The position numbers and the translations under genes are program-made. A DNA stretch of 64,000 bases from Neckera pumila (taxonomy: Eukaryota > Streptophyta > Bryopsida > Hypnales > Neckeraceae). Below, piece by piece: positions 53,499 through 64,000 of this stretch. How positions within the stretch are numbered: the first letter of the stretch is position 1; each line of letters starts with the position of its first letter. The notes under the pieces are model-generated. The model did no database searches. It was not told the origin of the DNA and worked only from the letters and a program-made list of their open reading frames with translations. The stretch is taken from the NCBI GenBank assembly GCA_963969595.1, contig OZ018416.1, positions 14,338,065 to 14,402,064 on the forward strand, given 5' to 3'.

Positions 53499-55560
53499 CT
53501 CATTGTATAAATTAGACACAATCGCACTTTTTAATTTAATATTGAAAAAAATAACTAATCAGAACAAAGCCCAAAGTCACAAAGCAACTAATTACCAAAA
53601 AAATAATCACAAAGTAATTAACACCACAAAATCAGAAATAACAACAAAACGTATATTTGAAATATAATAACATCATCAGAGTATAATACAAAAACACACT
53701 AATAATTCAAATATAATAATATTATCAACATGCAACATAATATATAATTAAAAACAATAACATTATTGAAATACAATAACAACAAAACAATAATCACAAT
53801 AGAACATCGGTTCCATCAAAACAACCAGTGGAAATTGAAAATCCACCAAGCACAAAAGGCTCTTGAGAAAACAAATCGTTGGGTTCCATTTTTGCAAATT
53901 CAAGCCAAAAACTCACAATCCAAAACTTCAAAGAGAGAGAGATAATAAGACCAAAAGAAATTACTTAAAATGAAGTTTGGGAGACAAACATATAAACTAA
54001 CACAAAGTAAGGACTATAGTTTGAACTTCAGTGGGACACGGAGACAAGTGGTGGATAATTGTGAGTTTATTTAGAAGATTGGGTTGATGGAAAGGAGAGT
54101 GGGCTTGAAATTGCTACTTGCAAGGGCAAAAGAAAAAGAGAGGGATTGGAGCTCCACTTCAGGTTGCGGGCTCAAAATTCTTTCACATGAACCCCCGGCC
54201 CGACGTCTAAGGCCGGGGTCCTCCATGCGAACAGCCCCTTACATGCTCACCCAATGGGGAAAGAGCTACAAAGAATACTACTGTCAAAAATATCAATTCC
54301 ATTTTTATGTGGAGCCAGTGGAGGGGGAGGGATATGAGAGGAAGTAGACAGGTATTAAATTCTCCCATGATCCACTAGTCTCCACCAATGAGATTGTCCA
54401 CCAATATTGGTTGAAAATTAAGCTCCTCCTTTTCCGTTGTCCACCTCGGCAAGACAATCGATAGAGGCAATTTTGTCTTCTTGCTTGTTTTAGGTTCAAG
54501 ATTGCCCACTTAGCGAGCATGTAAGCCCACCCTTAGGGCCTCCTGCCATATGAGTCGGGCCAAGCAAAAGAAGCACTACAAGACAAGAAGATCCCATCAT
54601 TGTCTTGCCGACATCGGTGAGCAGAAAAGGAGGAATTTATGTTTCATCGATCATCAATGGACAACCCCATTGGTGGAGATTGGTCTACCAATGATCAGTG
54701 TGCTATTCTTAGTCCCTCTCTCCCCACCCACTAGGTCCGCATGGAAGGACAATTGCCCAAGCTGACCCTGTAACTCCCCTTGTGAAGTTTGCCGGCCCAA
54801 CTCACATGGTAGGAGGCCATTAAGGTAAAAAGAGTAACAGCCACGTTTGGGTGGGGTTGCATACGGCCATGTGCTTGCTAACTGTTGGAGATCCAAATGC
54901 GCCAGTGATTGAATACCGCCATCATCACTTTGTATACAAAATCAATATGTATAGTACCAATGTGGAAGAAACGGTTACAGAACTTTTCTAAAAAAACTTT
55001 GATCCTTAGTAACTTTTGCCATATAGTATCCAAACATTGCTTTCTTTCATGGATTGGAACCTCTTTCACTTGCCAACAAAATAATATGAAAATTTGGCCA
55101 ATCTAATAATTATAATTGGGCAAAATAGCAAAAATTGGCAAATTTAGGGGTACCCACCTTATTACGTTTTCTTGTACTAGACTTCATTGTTGTTGGATTT
55201 GAAGACACTATAAAAAACCCGTTTTTTTTTTATGTGTGCCCAAAAATATGCAATGTCCAAGGCCTAACATACTATGTCCGCAAAGACATCAAGATGTTAA
55301 AGAGAAGGATTGCAATTTTAGAAGATTTCCAAAGATGTTCCAGATGACTGTGGCAAATCTGAATGAAAACAAGTTGGTGTTACCATCAACATCGAGATTT
55401 TTGATGACATTTTTAAGAACTCATTGATTTCCAACAAGGCGTCCACAGAAACATGGATAGCCACGTCAGCTTTGGGGGAAAAATTTCAAGGAGGGTAATT
55501 TTTGAAAATTACTTTTTCATTGGATAAAAGTCTAACTAAGGTTAAAAAAAGGGATTGGGC
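53499..55560. other. Spacer with scattered weak ORFs, no supported gene
   Basis: A/C-rich then mixed composition. Short ORFs on both strands have no motif support. Contains a second TTAGGGCCTCC near 54532. Confidence 0.5.
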
Positions 55561-55579
55561 AGCCTCCGGACAGCTTTTG

Positions 55580-56860
55580 GAGAAAATAAGATGACGTGGC
55601 ATGCCACATGTAAATTAGATGACATGGCATAAAATTATACTAATGTGGCATGCTATGTCAGCATACCGGGGCTGTCTCTTTGCATTTTCTACACCTATTT
55701 TGGAGATGTCTAAGTAAACGTAGAGATGTCATTAGAGACATCTTATAAAACGTTGAGATGTTTTCTTGGACATTTTTGTGGACTTCCAGATGTTTTAGGA
55801 AACATAGTCACAATCGGTATAACGTCTATAGAGACGTCATTAAAGTAGCCTTTGAAACATACAAAAAACATCCTATTGGACGTCTATATACTGCTCTACC
55901 AAAATTTAAATCCAGTGTTTTCATTGTCCCATATAGTTTGCCTTCCCCTCTACCACTCCACTTGTATAAATAGCCCATCTTTGCGTTTTCTACATTTGTG
56001 TTGGAGATGTCTAAACAGACGTAGAGATGTCACTAGAGACATCTTATAAAGCATTGAGATGTTTTCTTGGATGTTTTTGTAGACTTTTAGATGTTTTAAG
56101 AAACATAGTCACAATTGGTATAACGTCTGCGGAGACGTCATTAGAGCGGCCTTTGAGACATGTAGAAAACATCTTGCTAGACGTTTGTGTGTTGCTTCAC
56201 AAAAATTTAAATCCACTGTTTTCAATGTCTCATATAGTTTGTCTTCCCATCTACCACTCCACTTAAATAAAGAGTCCGTCTTCTCCCCTCCATAAACTCA
56301 CATCAAGTGGCTTTTGAAGCCATGTAACCTAATTGCCAATTATGATGTATTTTGTACGACGTATTATGTATGGTATATGATGTATGATGTACAATGTATG
56401 GTATATTATGTATGATGTATAATATATAGTGTACTGTATATGACATGTTGTATTGGACATTATGATATGCATGTGGACATCATATGAGACATGTGAGACT
56501 GTCCATATTAACATCATGTCCAATAGTCCATTCCATTCCATGAATGTTTAATGTGACATCATTTTGTTCTCCTAGATCATACCAAACATTGCCTGAGGTA
56601 TTTATAATGAAAAATAGATGTTTACATTGATGTCACAAGAAATTTGGACATCTAAGGTGATGTTTCAAAATACGTCTATGAGAATATTTGGACATTTGAG
56701 TTGATGTCTCAGAAAATGTATAGATGTCTATGTTGACATCTTCAAAGATAGCAAGAAAATTCTTAAACAACAAAAAAATATGCTAACGTCGCATGCCACA
56801 TCATCTTTACTGGATGCCACGTCACTTTTCCCGCCGCCACATCACGTGCCACCTCAGATG
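55580..56860. mobile_element. Inverted-ended element with 300 bp tandem duplication
   Basis: Left end GATGACGTGGCATGCCACAT; right end reads the same inward (GTGACGTGGCATCC...GATGATGTGGCATGC). The interior holds two ~300 bp direct units (55702-56001 and 56002-~56280). Each carries AGATGTC-(6 nt)-GACATCT and ACGTCT-(4 nt)-AGACGT hairpins, and a TATAAATAG-like word. A degenerate TATGATGTA tract follows (56340-56450). No protein supported. Confidence 0.6.
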
Positions 56861-57305
56861 CCACGTCACGGCCAAAATGGATGAAAAAGTTTCCTATGTG
56901 GCTGCCCATGCACATGTGGCGCTTAGGTGGCAGCCACATGGCGACCTTTGAGGATTTCGTTGATCCATTTTTTTTGGACATCCGGTCCTCCAGCATGCTG
57001 ATGTCCGACGTCAAATCTGATGTCAAACCCAAGTCTTGAGCAAACACGATTTTTAGACGTCCACGTAGACATTTCAAGACACCAGTTGCGACATTGGTAC
57101 ACAGAATCCAGGGACAAGAAAAAACACAGGTTTCTTAAAGTGAGAAAAACACGAACAATAAGTCTACTATGCAGAAAAAAATGTTTTAAAATAGGAATGA
57201 TGGACTTTGTGGTAGCACAAACAACTGCACTATAAGAGGCTTTGACTCTAAAGTAGCAACTCGCATTTTAAGCAAGGTTGTTACTCTAATTTTGTCAAGG
57301 TAGCT
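56861..57305. other. Spacer, nothing recognised
   Basis: Contains a further CCACATG/CATGTGG pair near 56897-56940 but no gene. Confidence 0.5.
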
Positions 57306-57472
57306 CATTAGAAGAGATTTGAGGCCTCCAAGAGCCTACAAGTTATCCTGCGTTCTCACGTTGTGGAATGCAAAAAAGCTACTAGGTTGATGTAGTCGAG
57401 AGAGTGCCATGTCATTTTTGAAAAAAAAAAAAAAAGAAAAAGAAAAAAATTTGCTTAGAATCATATTTTGGG

Positions 57473-57504
<32 letters not shown>

Positions 57505-57608
57505 GAAAAAAAAAATTCTGACAGCCCGTATCGGCTATTCATAGAATCGAAATAGCATTGGAAATGGGCCTGAAACGGCCCTATAATGCCCTCAAATCTC
57601 TTCTAATG
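57306..57608. mobile_element. MITE M1-like copy with long homopolymers
   Basis: Ends CATTAGAAGAGATTTGAGGC and CCCTCAAATCTCTTCTAATG, a ~19 bp near-perfect inverted repeat. Poly-A at 57420-57450 and poly-T at 57478-57503 form a weak inner pair. Confidence 0.85.
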
Positions 57609-60600
57609 TCTGTACATGCAAAGCATGCTCCCCTATGGTCTAGAGCCAAAAAATTAATACTTAAATTTGTTTTTTGAACCCAATTATTTAGTGGATTTAA
57701 GCCTTCATTAGTGAGGGGTGATTGTGAAAAACGCTTATACGATTAGTTGCATTTTGAATTTTTGTCAATTAATACTACAAATATTACAAGTACAAGATAT
57801 TACAAGTACGTATACTATAAGTATTAACGGGGGTATGGAACATGAAATGTGAATAGTTGATGTAATTGCGGATCTACTGCCTTGACAACAAATTTATGTT
57901 TATTATTGGATGACAGAGATGGATGATAAAGTCTATTCATCAATTTTTGATATGAAGTTGTCATTTGCCTTAGTGTTTTGTCTCCCACTAATATTATTCC
58001 GTGCTATACAATATTCTGAAGTACTATTCTAAGACAAAGATTGTCATTTTTGTTGAAAATAGAAACCTCTATATTTTCATTTTTTTTAAATGATAGAATC
58101 CACATTAAAAGTTTAGTATAAAAACAGTCATTGATGCCAACTTGAGCACTAGAGAGAAGTAAACAATCTAAACAATGGTTGTTGCAAGAAATACCTGCAA
58201 TTTTGTCTCAAAACGGCTTAATATTGTGAATATTGTGACTTTTGGAATTATTTTTTTTTCAATAAAACAAAATATATAATTTATAAAGCATTGAAAATAG
58301 TATGTCTCTAAAAATTAAGACCTAAAAAAATTATCTCTAAAAGCTATATACAGAAAAGGACCAAAAAAGAGTAAAGAAAATGGATCCTTTGATATTTGAT
58401 TTAAAAAAAATAGTAAACTGAAAATTCAAAAATACATTTTTCCTAGCTTGAAGGTGCTTTTTCTCAACCCTTTTCACCTTTAGGAGAAAAATTGTATTCG
58501 TTGCACTTGCATAAAGGTACTAGTGCACTTTGAGCACTTATAGAAGATGGAAAATTTATTATTTTTTAGAAAATATCTTTATGCACTTGTATAACTTTAG
58601 TAGAAGTCCTTGTATATCAATTAAGAGCTTCAAATTTTCATTTTAGGGCCAAAAATAGTATTCAATCTTCCAAAATAGTTAAGGCAAACGTCCAATTGTG
58701 GAATATTTAAAAATATTAAAATAGTTCTTTTTTAATTCAAAAAATTATTTAACGCCTACAACACCATATGTGTCTTCAATTTAAAATTTAAAATAAGATT
58801 GACATACAATGCAAAAGTTATGAGCAAAAAAACACATGTCCAAGGCCAAGGGGACAAAAAAAGGACAAGCAATTCCTGTAGTAACCTAAAAATGAAATAA
58901 AAAATTAACTGTTAAAAAATTCATGCTAATTGAGGCATACTTTAGGGCAATGCACAAGAGATTGGAAGCACTCTTTTTTGAAATCCCTCTCCTAAGAAGG
59001 TGTGCGTTGCTTATACAAAGACAAAGAGTCTTATCAAAATCTGAGCTCCAAATTCTTTACAGTGGGTACACAATAGTATTAGAAACCCAAAAAATTGCAT
59101 GTGTGACGTATATTTGAAATTCACTCTAACCTACTAAATTCATTTTAGAATATATAAAAAATATTAAAAAAATTCAAATATATATGTGTTGACAATTGCC
59201 ATATGAACATTCATTATGAATTTCATGTTCATTTGATCATTTTTGCTATACTTATGTCCCTCTAAATAGAAACTAAAGTTTGGGCAGATTTTTATGATCT
59301 CAATTTTGGCTTGATCCTTGGAATTTTCTTAAGATAGAAAAATATATTTTTTTTTGGAAATATACCTTTTATTTCCATTGGAGCTTGGAAATAAATGTTA
59401 TGCAACAATAAACATAAAATAACTAAACTTTGGGTAGCAATAAAAAAACAAAAAGAGTAAAATCAAAATTTCAAAAGTTTGTTTCTTGTACATTATATTT
59501 TTGTCTACATAAAAACATTTGATTGATTTCATTTGTATTAGTGATGTGAAAGTTATGGATCAACTTATCTTGTGGGCAATCCCTGCATTTTTTTGAGAAT
59601 AAGGCATATTGAATTTGTTTTTGAACTCAATTTTCACAATTATCAAAAGAAAAAGTTCTACAAGGTTTTGTTTGTTTGTTAGAATAATCTTCCCTTTAGA
59701 ATTATTATATTTCAATTCTATCTTTAAACTATTCAAGATATAGATTTTCCTTCAATCTTGTACATATTCTTGTACTTCACAAATTTTTTAGAAGTAATGA
59801 GAATCAAGGGAATTTTTTGAACTTTTTTTGCTCAGATTGTCAAATTAATTCTTCAACATAAAATTATTTTACATCAAAAAATTTCGTTCAAAAACTTTAA
59901 GTTATGAAGATTCAAAATCAAATAATCTGATAAGGCAAAGTGCAAAAAAAATGTTCTTCACTATAAAGCAAAATTGCTTATATCTTGCAATCTATAAGGT
60001 AAGTTTTTTCAAATTTTTTCAATATATTCTTATATAAGTGTAATTCAAAATCCTATGAGTAGATATGCAAAACCAATAATTTTTTAAAGTTCTTTTTCTT
60101 TGCTAAGTGGATTTTGATGAAAACCAAGCCTTGAGACTATAGGGATTCAAGACAAGTGTCTTGTCCAAATCCCCCAATGGATCTCAAGTGCTCAACCTCA
60201 CAAAATCAATATAAATTGCATTCATTGTGGTCATTTTACTCTTCAAAATTGGTTGCAACATTTTCCTAAAATAGATACTATTCATTGCATAAAGAGTCAT
60301 TTTTTTGTTATGGTTATGAATCCAAAAGGTAGAATTTTTTGTATGTGTTGGTATCTAATTCATTTCATGATTGTCAATCAAATCATTAACTGTAGCCACT
60401 AGTGTACTTGGTGGTCGAGTTCAACATACCCTCCCAAATAATTAATTAAAATTGGCAAATGTAATTTGGTAGATGTCTAAAAATAGAAAATTGATTTACT
60501 TTCTATAAAATTGAAGAAAATCATGTCCCAAATATTTTGGCATCTATTTTTTATTTTTTTTATTGGACTTGACTGCTACTTTGCTAATTATGGTAATCAT

Positions 60601-62639
60601 CATATTTTAACAAATGTTAATTAGTCAAGAATATTTGCTTTAAGTTGAAGGCATGATAGTTATAGCCCAACGCTAACTAAAGCTTATATGAACAAACAAA
60701 GTCTCTGGAATGCACTCATCCACATTATCTTTAACAAATCCCTATAGCATGATTAATTTTTGTTTTTGAACACTTACAAAAAATTGAAAAATAGATAACG
60801 GAACACTTCTTGGAACATTTGATCATATCTTGCAATATTGAGGCTGTTGATATATTGTTCATTTTTTTTATAGAGCCAAGTATCTCAACTACAAGTAGCT
60901 CAAAATGAATCTGCTATATGATGAATGTAGGTCTTTGCAAGAAGCACTGGTCCTTTTTTATGTCACATTTAGCATGACAGACTTGTCATCTATTATAACT
61001 TTTGAAGCATGAATCCAATGAACTTGAATTTTTAATTGGAGATGTATATTTTCATTGTAATCATATCCTTTTTAAAAATAAAAATAAATTTATTTTATAT
61101 ATAAAATTATATTTTATAAAATTAGTCACACTTTTAGATTTTGTAGTTTGTGGTACCATCGAGTACCAAAATTAATGATTTAGAGCTAAAAATTTGTAAT
61201 CTATTCCCGTAGTAGATAGACATGTTCCTTATTAGGTCATTAGATTATTTTATGTCTTCCAAGTTCAAGAAAACAAGTTTACTTGGTAAGCGCACTTCTG
61301 AACCTTGAAGATGGTTTCAAGCTCATTCTTTTGATGAAATCTCATCACCATTAAGTCCTCAAAAATGGGCAATTTTAGTTTGTAAATTTTTTTTTCTATT
61401 TTTACAAACTAAAATGACTCTAAACTTCTAGGATATGAATTTGAAAATATAAGGTGGAAAAATATAAGTTGAATTTTAGAATATCTCTGAAAACACTATA
61501 AAAGGTTTCTTAAAAAATAATTTTGAACAATATTAATCAAGGATTTCTTTGAATTTATATACTTTTCAACAATTAGTCTTGAAAATAAGATTATATTGCT
61601 ATGCAACTATTGTTAGCCAATCTCTACTTAGCCAAGGTCCACAATAAAGACTTTTCAAGACCTGTATTGTGGGCAGTTGTGTCTGATTAGGCCACAACAT
61701 GTCACCCATAGGATAAGGCATGTGAGTGAAACAAACAAGGGAGAGAGCACTAATCCATTTGAAAAGACAATTTCCAATTAAAATGTGTACATTATAGAGT
61801 TTAGACTATGGTTCAAAAGCATACGGAAATGGTGGGGCTTTGAAAGAGGCGTGGCGTGAATGGCAAGGTTTTTAAAAGACCCATTGATTGAGTGTAGATC
61901 ATGGGTCAAATAATAGATATGGTAGGGCCTTGAGAATAGCATGTTATAATCAAACAGACTTGGATTGGCCATTGTGGCAATTGAAGGTTCTTTTTAGCAT
62001 ATTGGAGGGAATGTTCTAAGCTTTTTTATGTTGATACAATCAAATGAAGAGGTGAAGTGCAAGTGAGGACAAGAAAACATCACTATTTATCTACGTGTAA
62101 CAAATAAACAAGTATGACCTCCAAAAATATCAAGCTATAATACAGTGCAGTAGTTTAAGCAATGGTAATCATTTGGAAAATCACTAGCCTATAAGTCATT
62201 AAAATTATGTCCTAGTCTTTACATCATAAATGAAAAGTGAAAGAAAAAATCTTAAATTCTACTTATCAAAATAGTGAAGTTTATGACAAAGTATTAAAGG
62301 ACTTATTGGTCATTCAAATACTTCAGTCCTTTCCTGAATGGTTGATTCAATGACATATTTTTTGTGATGAAAATTTTTCAAAAAACTTTTTGCAATCATT
62401 TTCTATTTTTTACCATTACTAAAACACGATTGCTTAGGAACTTTTCAACAATCATGTGGAGGTTGGTGTAATACCATACAAAAATATTCTAATTAATCAT
62501 GCCATGGATGTAGATGATTATAACTTCATTTGTGTTGAACATTGGCCTTGAGGTTGTTGCAAGTGCATATTAAATTCTCACTTATAAGATTATAATGAAA
62601 AGTGAAAAGAAACTCCCAAATGTCTTTGTCAAGTAGTGC
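57609..62639. other. AT-rich spacer without a supported gene
   Basis: No coding region, RNA gene or structured repeat recognised apart from the inverted partner of 46740-47040 (at 58190-58450) and the partner of 44550-44710 (at 59860-60030). Confidence 0.6.
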
Positions 62640-62895
62640 CATTAGAAGAGATTGAAGGGGCTAGAGGGCCTATTTCCCCGACTCTGTTCCCCTGGCAGAT
62701 CAAGAACATCTGCTGTCAGATTTTATTTTATTTTTGAAAAATCTAAAATGAAAAAAAAAGCAAATTTTTTTTTGGTGACGTGGCAGTCGTTTTGCCATGT
62801 CATGTAGCAGTTGCGGACTGCTGCGAGGCTGTTTCCTTGACCTTGGCAACCTAGGGAACTCACAACCCTCCAAAAAAGCTAAAAAAAATCTAATG
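62640..62895. mobile_element. MITE M1-like copy
   Basis: Ends CATTAGAAGAGATTGAAGG and AAAAAAAATCTAATG. Contains GTGACGTGGCAGTCG...GCCATGTCATG, a diverged copy of the TGACGTGGCA palindrome seen at 55590. Confidence 0.7.
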
Positions 62896-64000
62896 TCAAG
62901 GTCTATTAAAACATTAAACAATTTTTTCTAAAAATAATTTCAAAATATCATTGCTATTTGTGACTTTTTCTTGCACTATTGTTTCTATGATAAGCTATTA
63001 GTATTGCAAAGTTAAGCTTGAACAAATCTTTGATTATATATAATCATGAGACAATTATGATTCTTTTGAAAACCTCTCAGCAATCAATAGCTAAAGACAT
63101 TTATGTAGAGTTGTTTGGTGATTACAAGCAAGTAAGATTGCACAAGATCCCGAAAAAATCAATCTCTCGGTATTTTTGTTCAATTATTATAACAACTCCC
63201 AATTTGTATATCTATACACCATCTAACAACATTTTGTGGATTTAAGGAAAAATCTTTGAAGAATATAGAGCTAGTTAGTAACTTCATCTTGCAACCAATC
63301 TTGATGATGGATGTAAGTCTATCTAATTCAATTTAATTGTATACATACTGCTAACCTAAATATTTAATGCCTAATTTTGTAGTCATTGATTTTTCATTTA
63401 TCAAGGAAATTTTTGGTCATTCTCTGAAATGATAGTTGAGTTTAAACGTTTAGGCCAAGGTTAGATGGAATGTCAGTTTATAGGGACCAAACATAACAAT
63501 ATTGAGGTTTTAAGTTTGGATTTTTTAAATTTAAACATTCTTTGGCTTTTAAAATTTTCAACTCCAACTTTTAACTCTCAATCCCAAAATAGTGTAGGAA
63601 AACCTTCGTTCCCCTAAAATCTCCAACTCACTATTGATTCAAAGTTTTATAAAGATGTATCAAATTATCAATAACAATCTTTTGAGAAATAATTTGGTAA
63701 CGATTGATTTGAAAGCAAAATCAATACCTTTGTTATTTTTCAAAATTGATTCTTGAATGTATTCAAATCTATTCAAGTAACTTAAGAATTGAGGAAAATT
63801 AGGATGGATGAAAATTGCTTCTATTAGAGATTGAAGATATTCTACATTCCATTAGAAGAATTGAAGAAAGTTTGGATGAATGAAAAATACCCCCTGTAAA
63901 GATTCAAAGTACTTCCACATTTTGTCCCACATTTTCAACTAGCTCAAGTTCTAAGGAAAATTTGGATGGATGAAAAATGCATCCTTTGTAGTCTTATAGA
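62896..64000. other. AT-rich spacer without a supported gene
   Basis: Nothing recognised. A short internal duplication (TTGAAGAAAGTTTGGATGAATG-like words) lies at 63790-63990. Confidence 0.6.

Larger units (their letters stand above)
51220..54238. mobile_element. Candidate PIF/Harbinger-like element, ~3.0 kb, with nested MITEs
   Basis: TTA duplications at 51217-51219 and 54239-54241. Inner ends are GGGCCTCC...GCCTGTTCGCATG on the left and GGGGCTGTTCGCATG on the right (read inward). TTA duplications and GGG-starting inverted repeats are typical of PIF/Harbinger. The left end has an extra ~11 bp. It contains M1 copies, a hAT MITE, and minus-strand coding remnants. A second TTAGGGCCTCC at 54532 weakens confidence in the exact boundary. 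Confidence 0.4.

Overview
The window looks like nuclear DNA of a land plant, probably a bryophyte, though a fern or lycophyte is not excluded. It has short GT-AG introns, a plant-type Ty3/gypsy integrase, plant-like hAT and Harbinger-like insertions, degenerate CCCTAAA tracts and AT-rich spacers. I found no intact host gene. Every recognisable coding region is a transposon protein or a decayed multi-exon gene with in-frame stops and frameshifts.

Layout. 1-5.4 kb: AT-rich spacer with a ~0.6 kb direct duplication and a GC-richer stretch of weak ORFs. 5.4-16.4 kb: an array of hairpin-forming repeats, then two decayed genes in the same direction. Gene A (6500-13874) may be a DNA-methyltransferase-like protein with an acidic, lysine-rich tail. 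Gene B (14035-16426) is an FCP1/NIF-type HAD phosphatase relative. Gene A is split at a splice donor by a 3.4 kb solo LTR (9371-12743) that carries its own 551-codon ORF. 17.3-23.5 kb: the 3' end of a gypsy element (integrase), directly followed by a ~4.1 kb LTR with a related ORF that is broken by a 568 bp hAT-like insertion, then a truncated third LTR. 23.8-27.1 kb: decayed gene C, with an R/G/D/Y-rich region and a Transposase_24-like region. 27-39.7 kb: no genes; it holds a fold-back structure (33.2-35.2 kb) and decayed telomere-like tracts. 39.7-43.1 kb: decayed gene D, with a DUF7869-like transposase-type domain. 44-64 kb: a sea of MITEs, nested inverted repeats, a Harbinger-like element and AT-rich spacer, without convincing genes.

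The most striking pattern is that each gene or element island carries its own short palindromic word, repeated many times in introns and flanks: TTCAAGTYG/CRACTTGAA around genes A and B, ATCGTGAGATCTCACGAT around gene D, CCGCTCATGAA/TTCATGAGCGG in the fold-back, CAGAACG/CGTTCTG at 46-51 kb, ACGTCT/AGACGT at 55-57 kb, and GATCCGGATC-like words in the LTRs. In several families the two arms change together, so pairing is kept. The genes do not form an operon or pathway; the islands look like separate mobile or once-mobile units, now decaying largely by C-to-T change (CAG to TAG).
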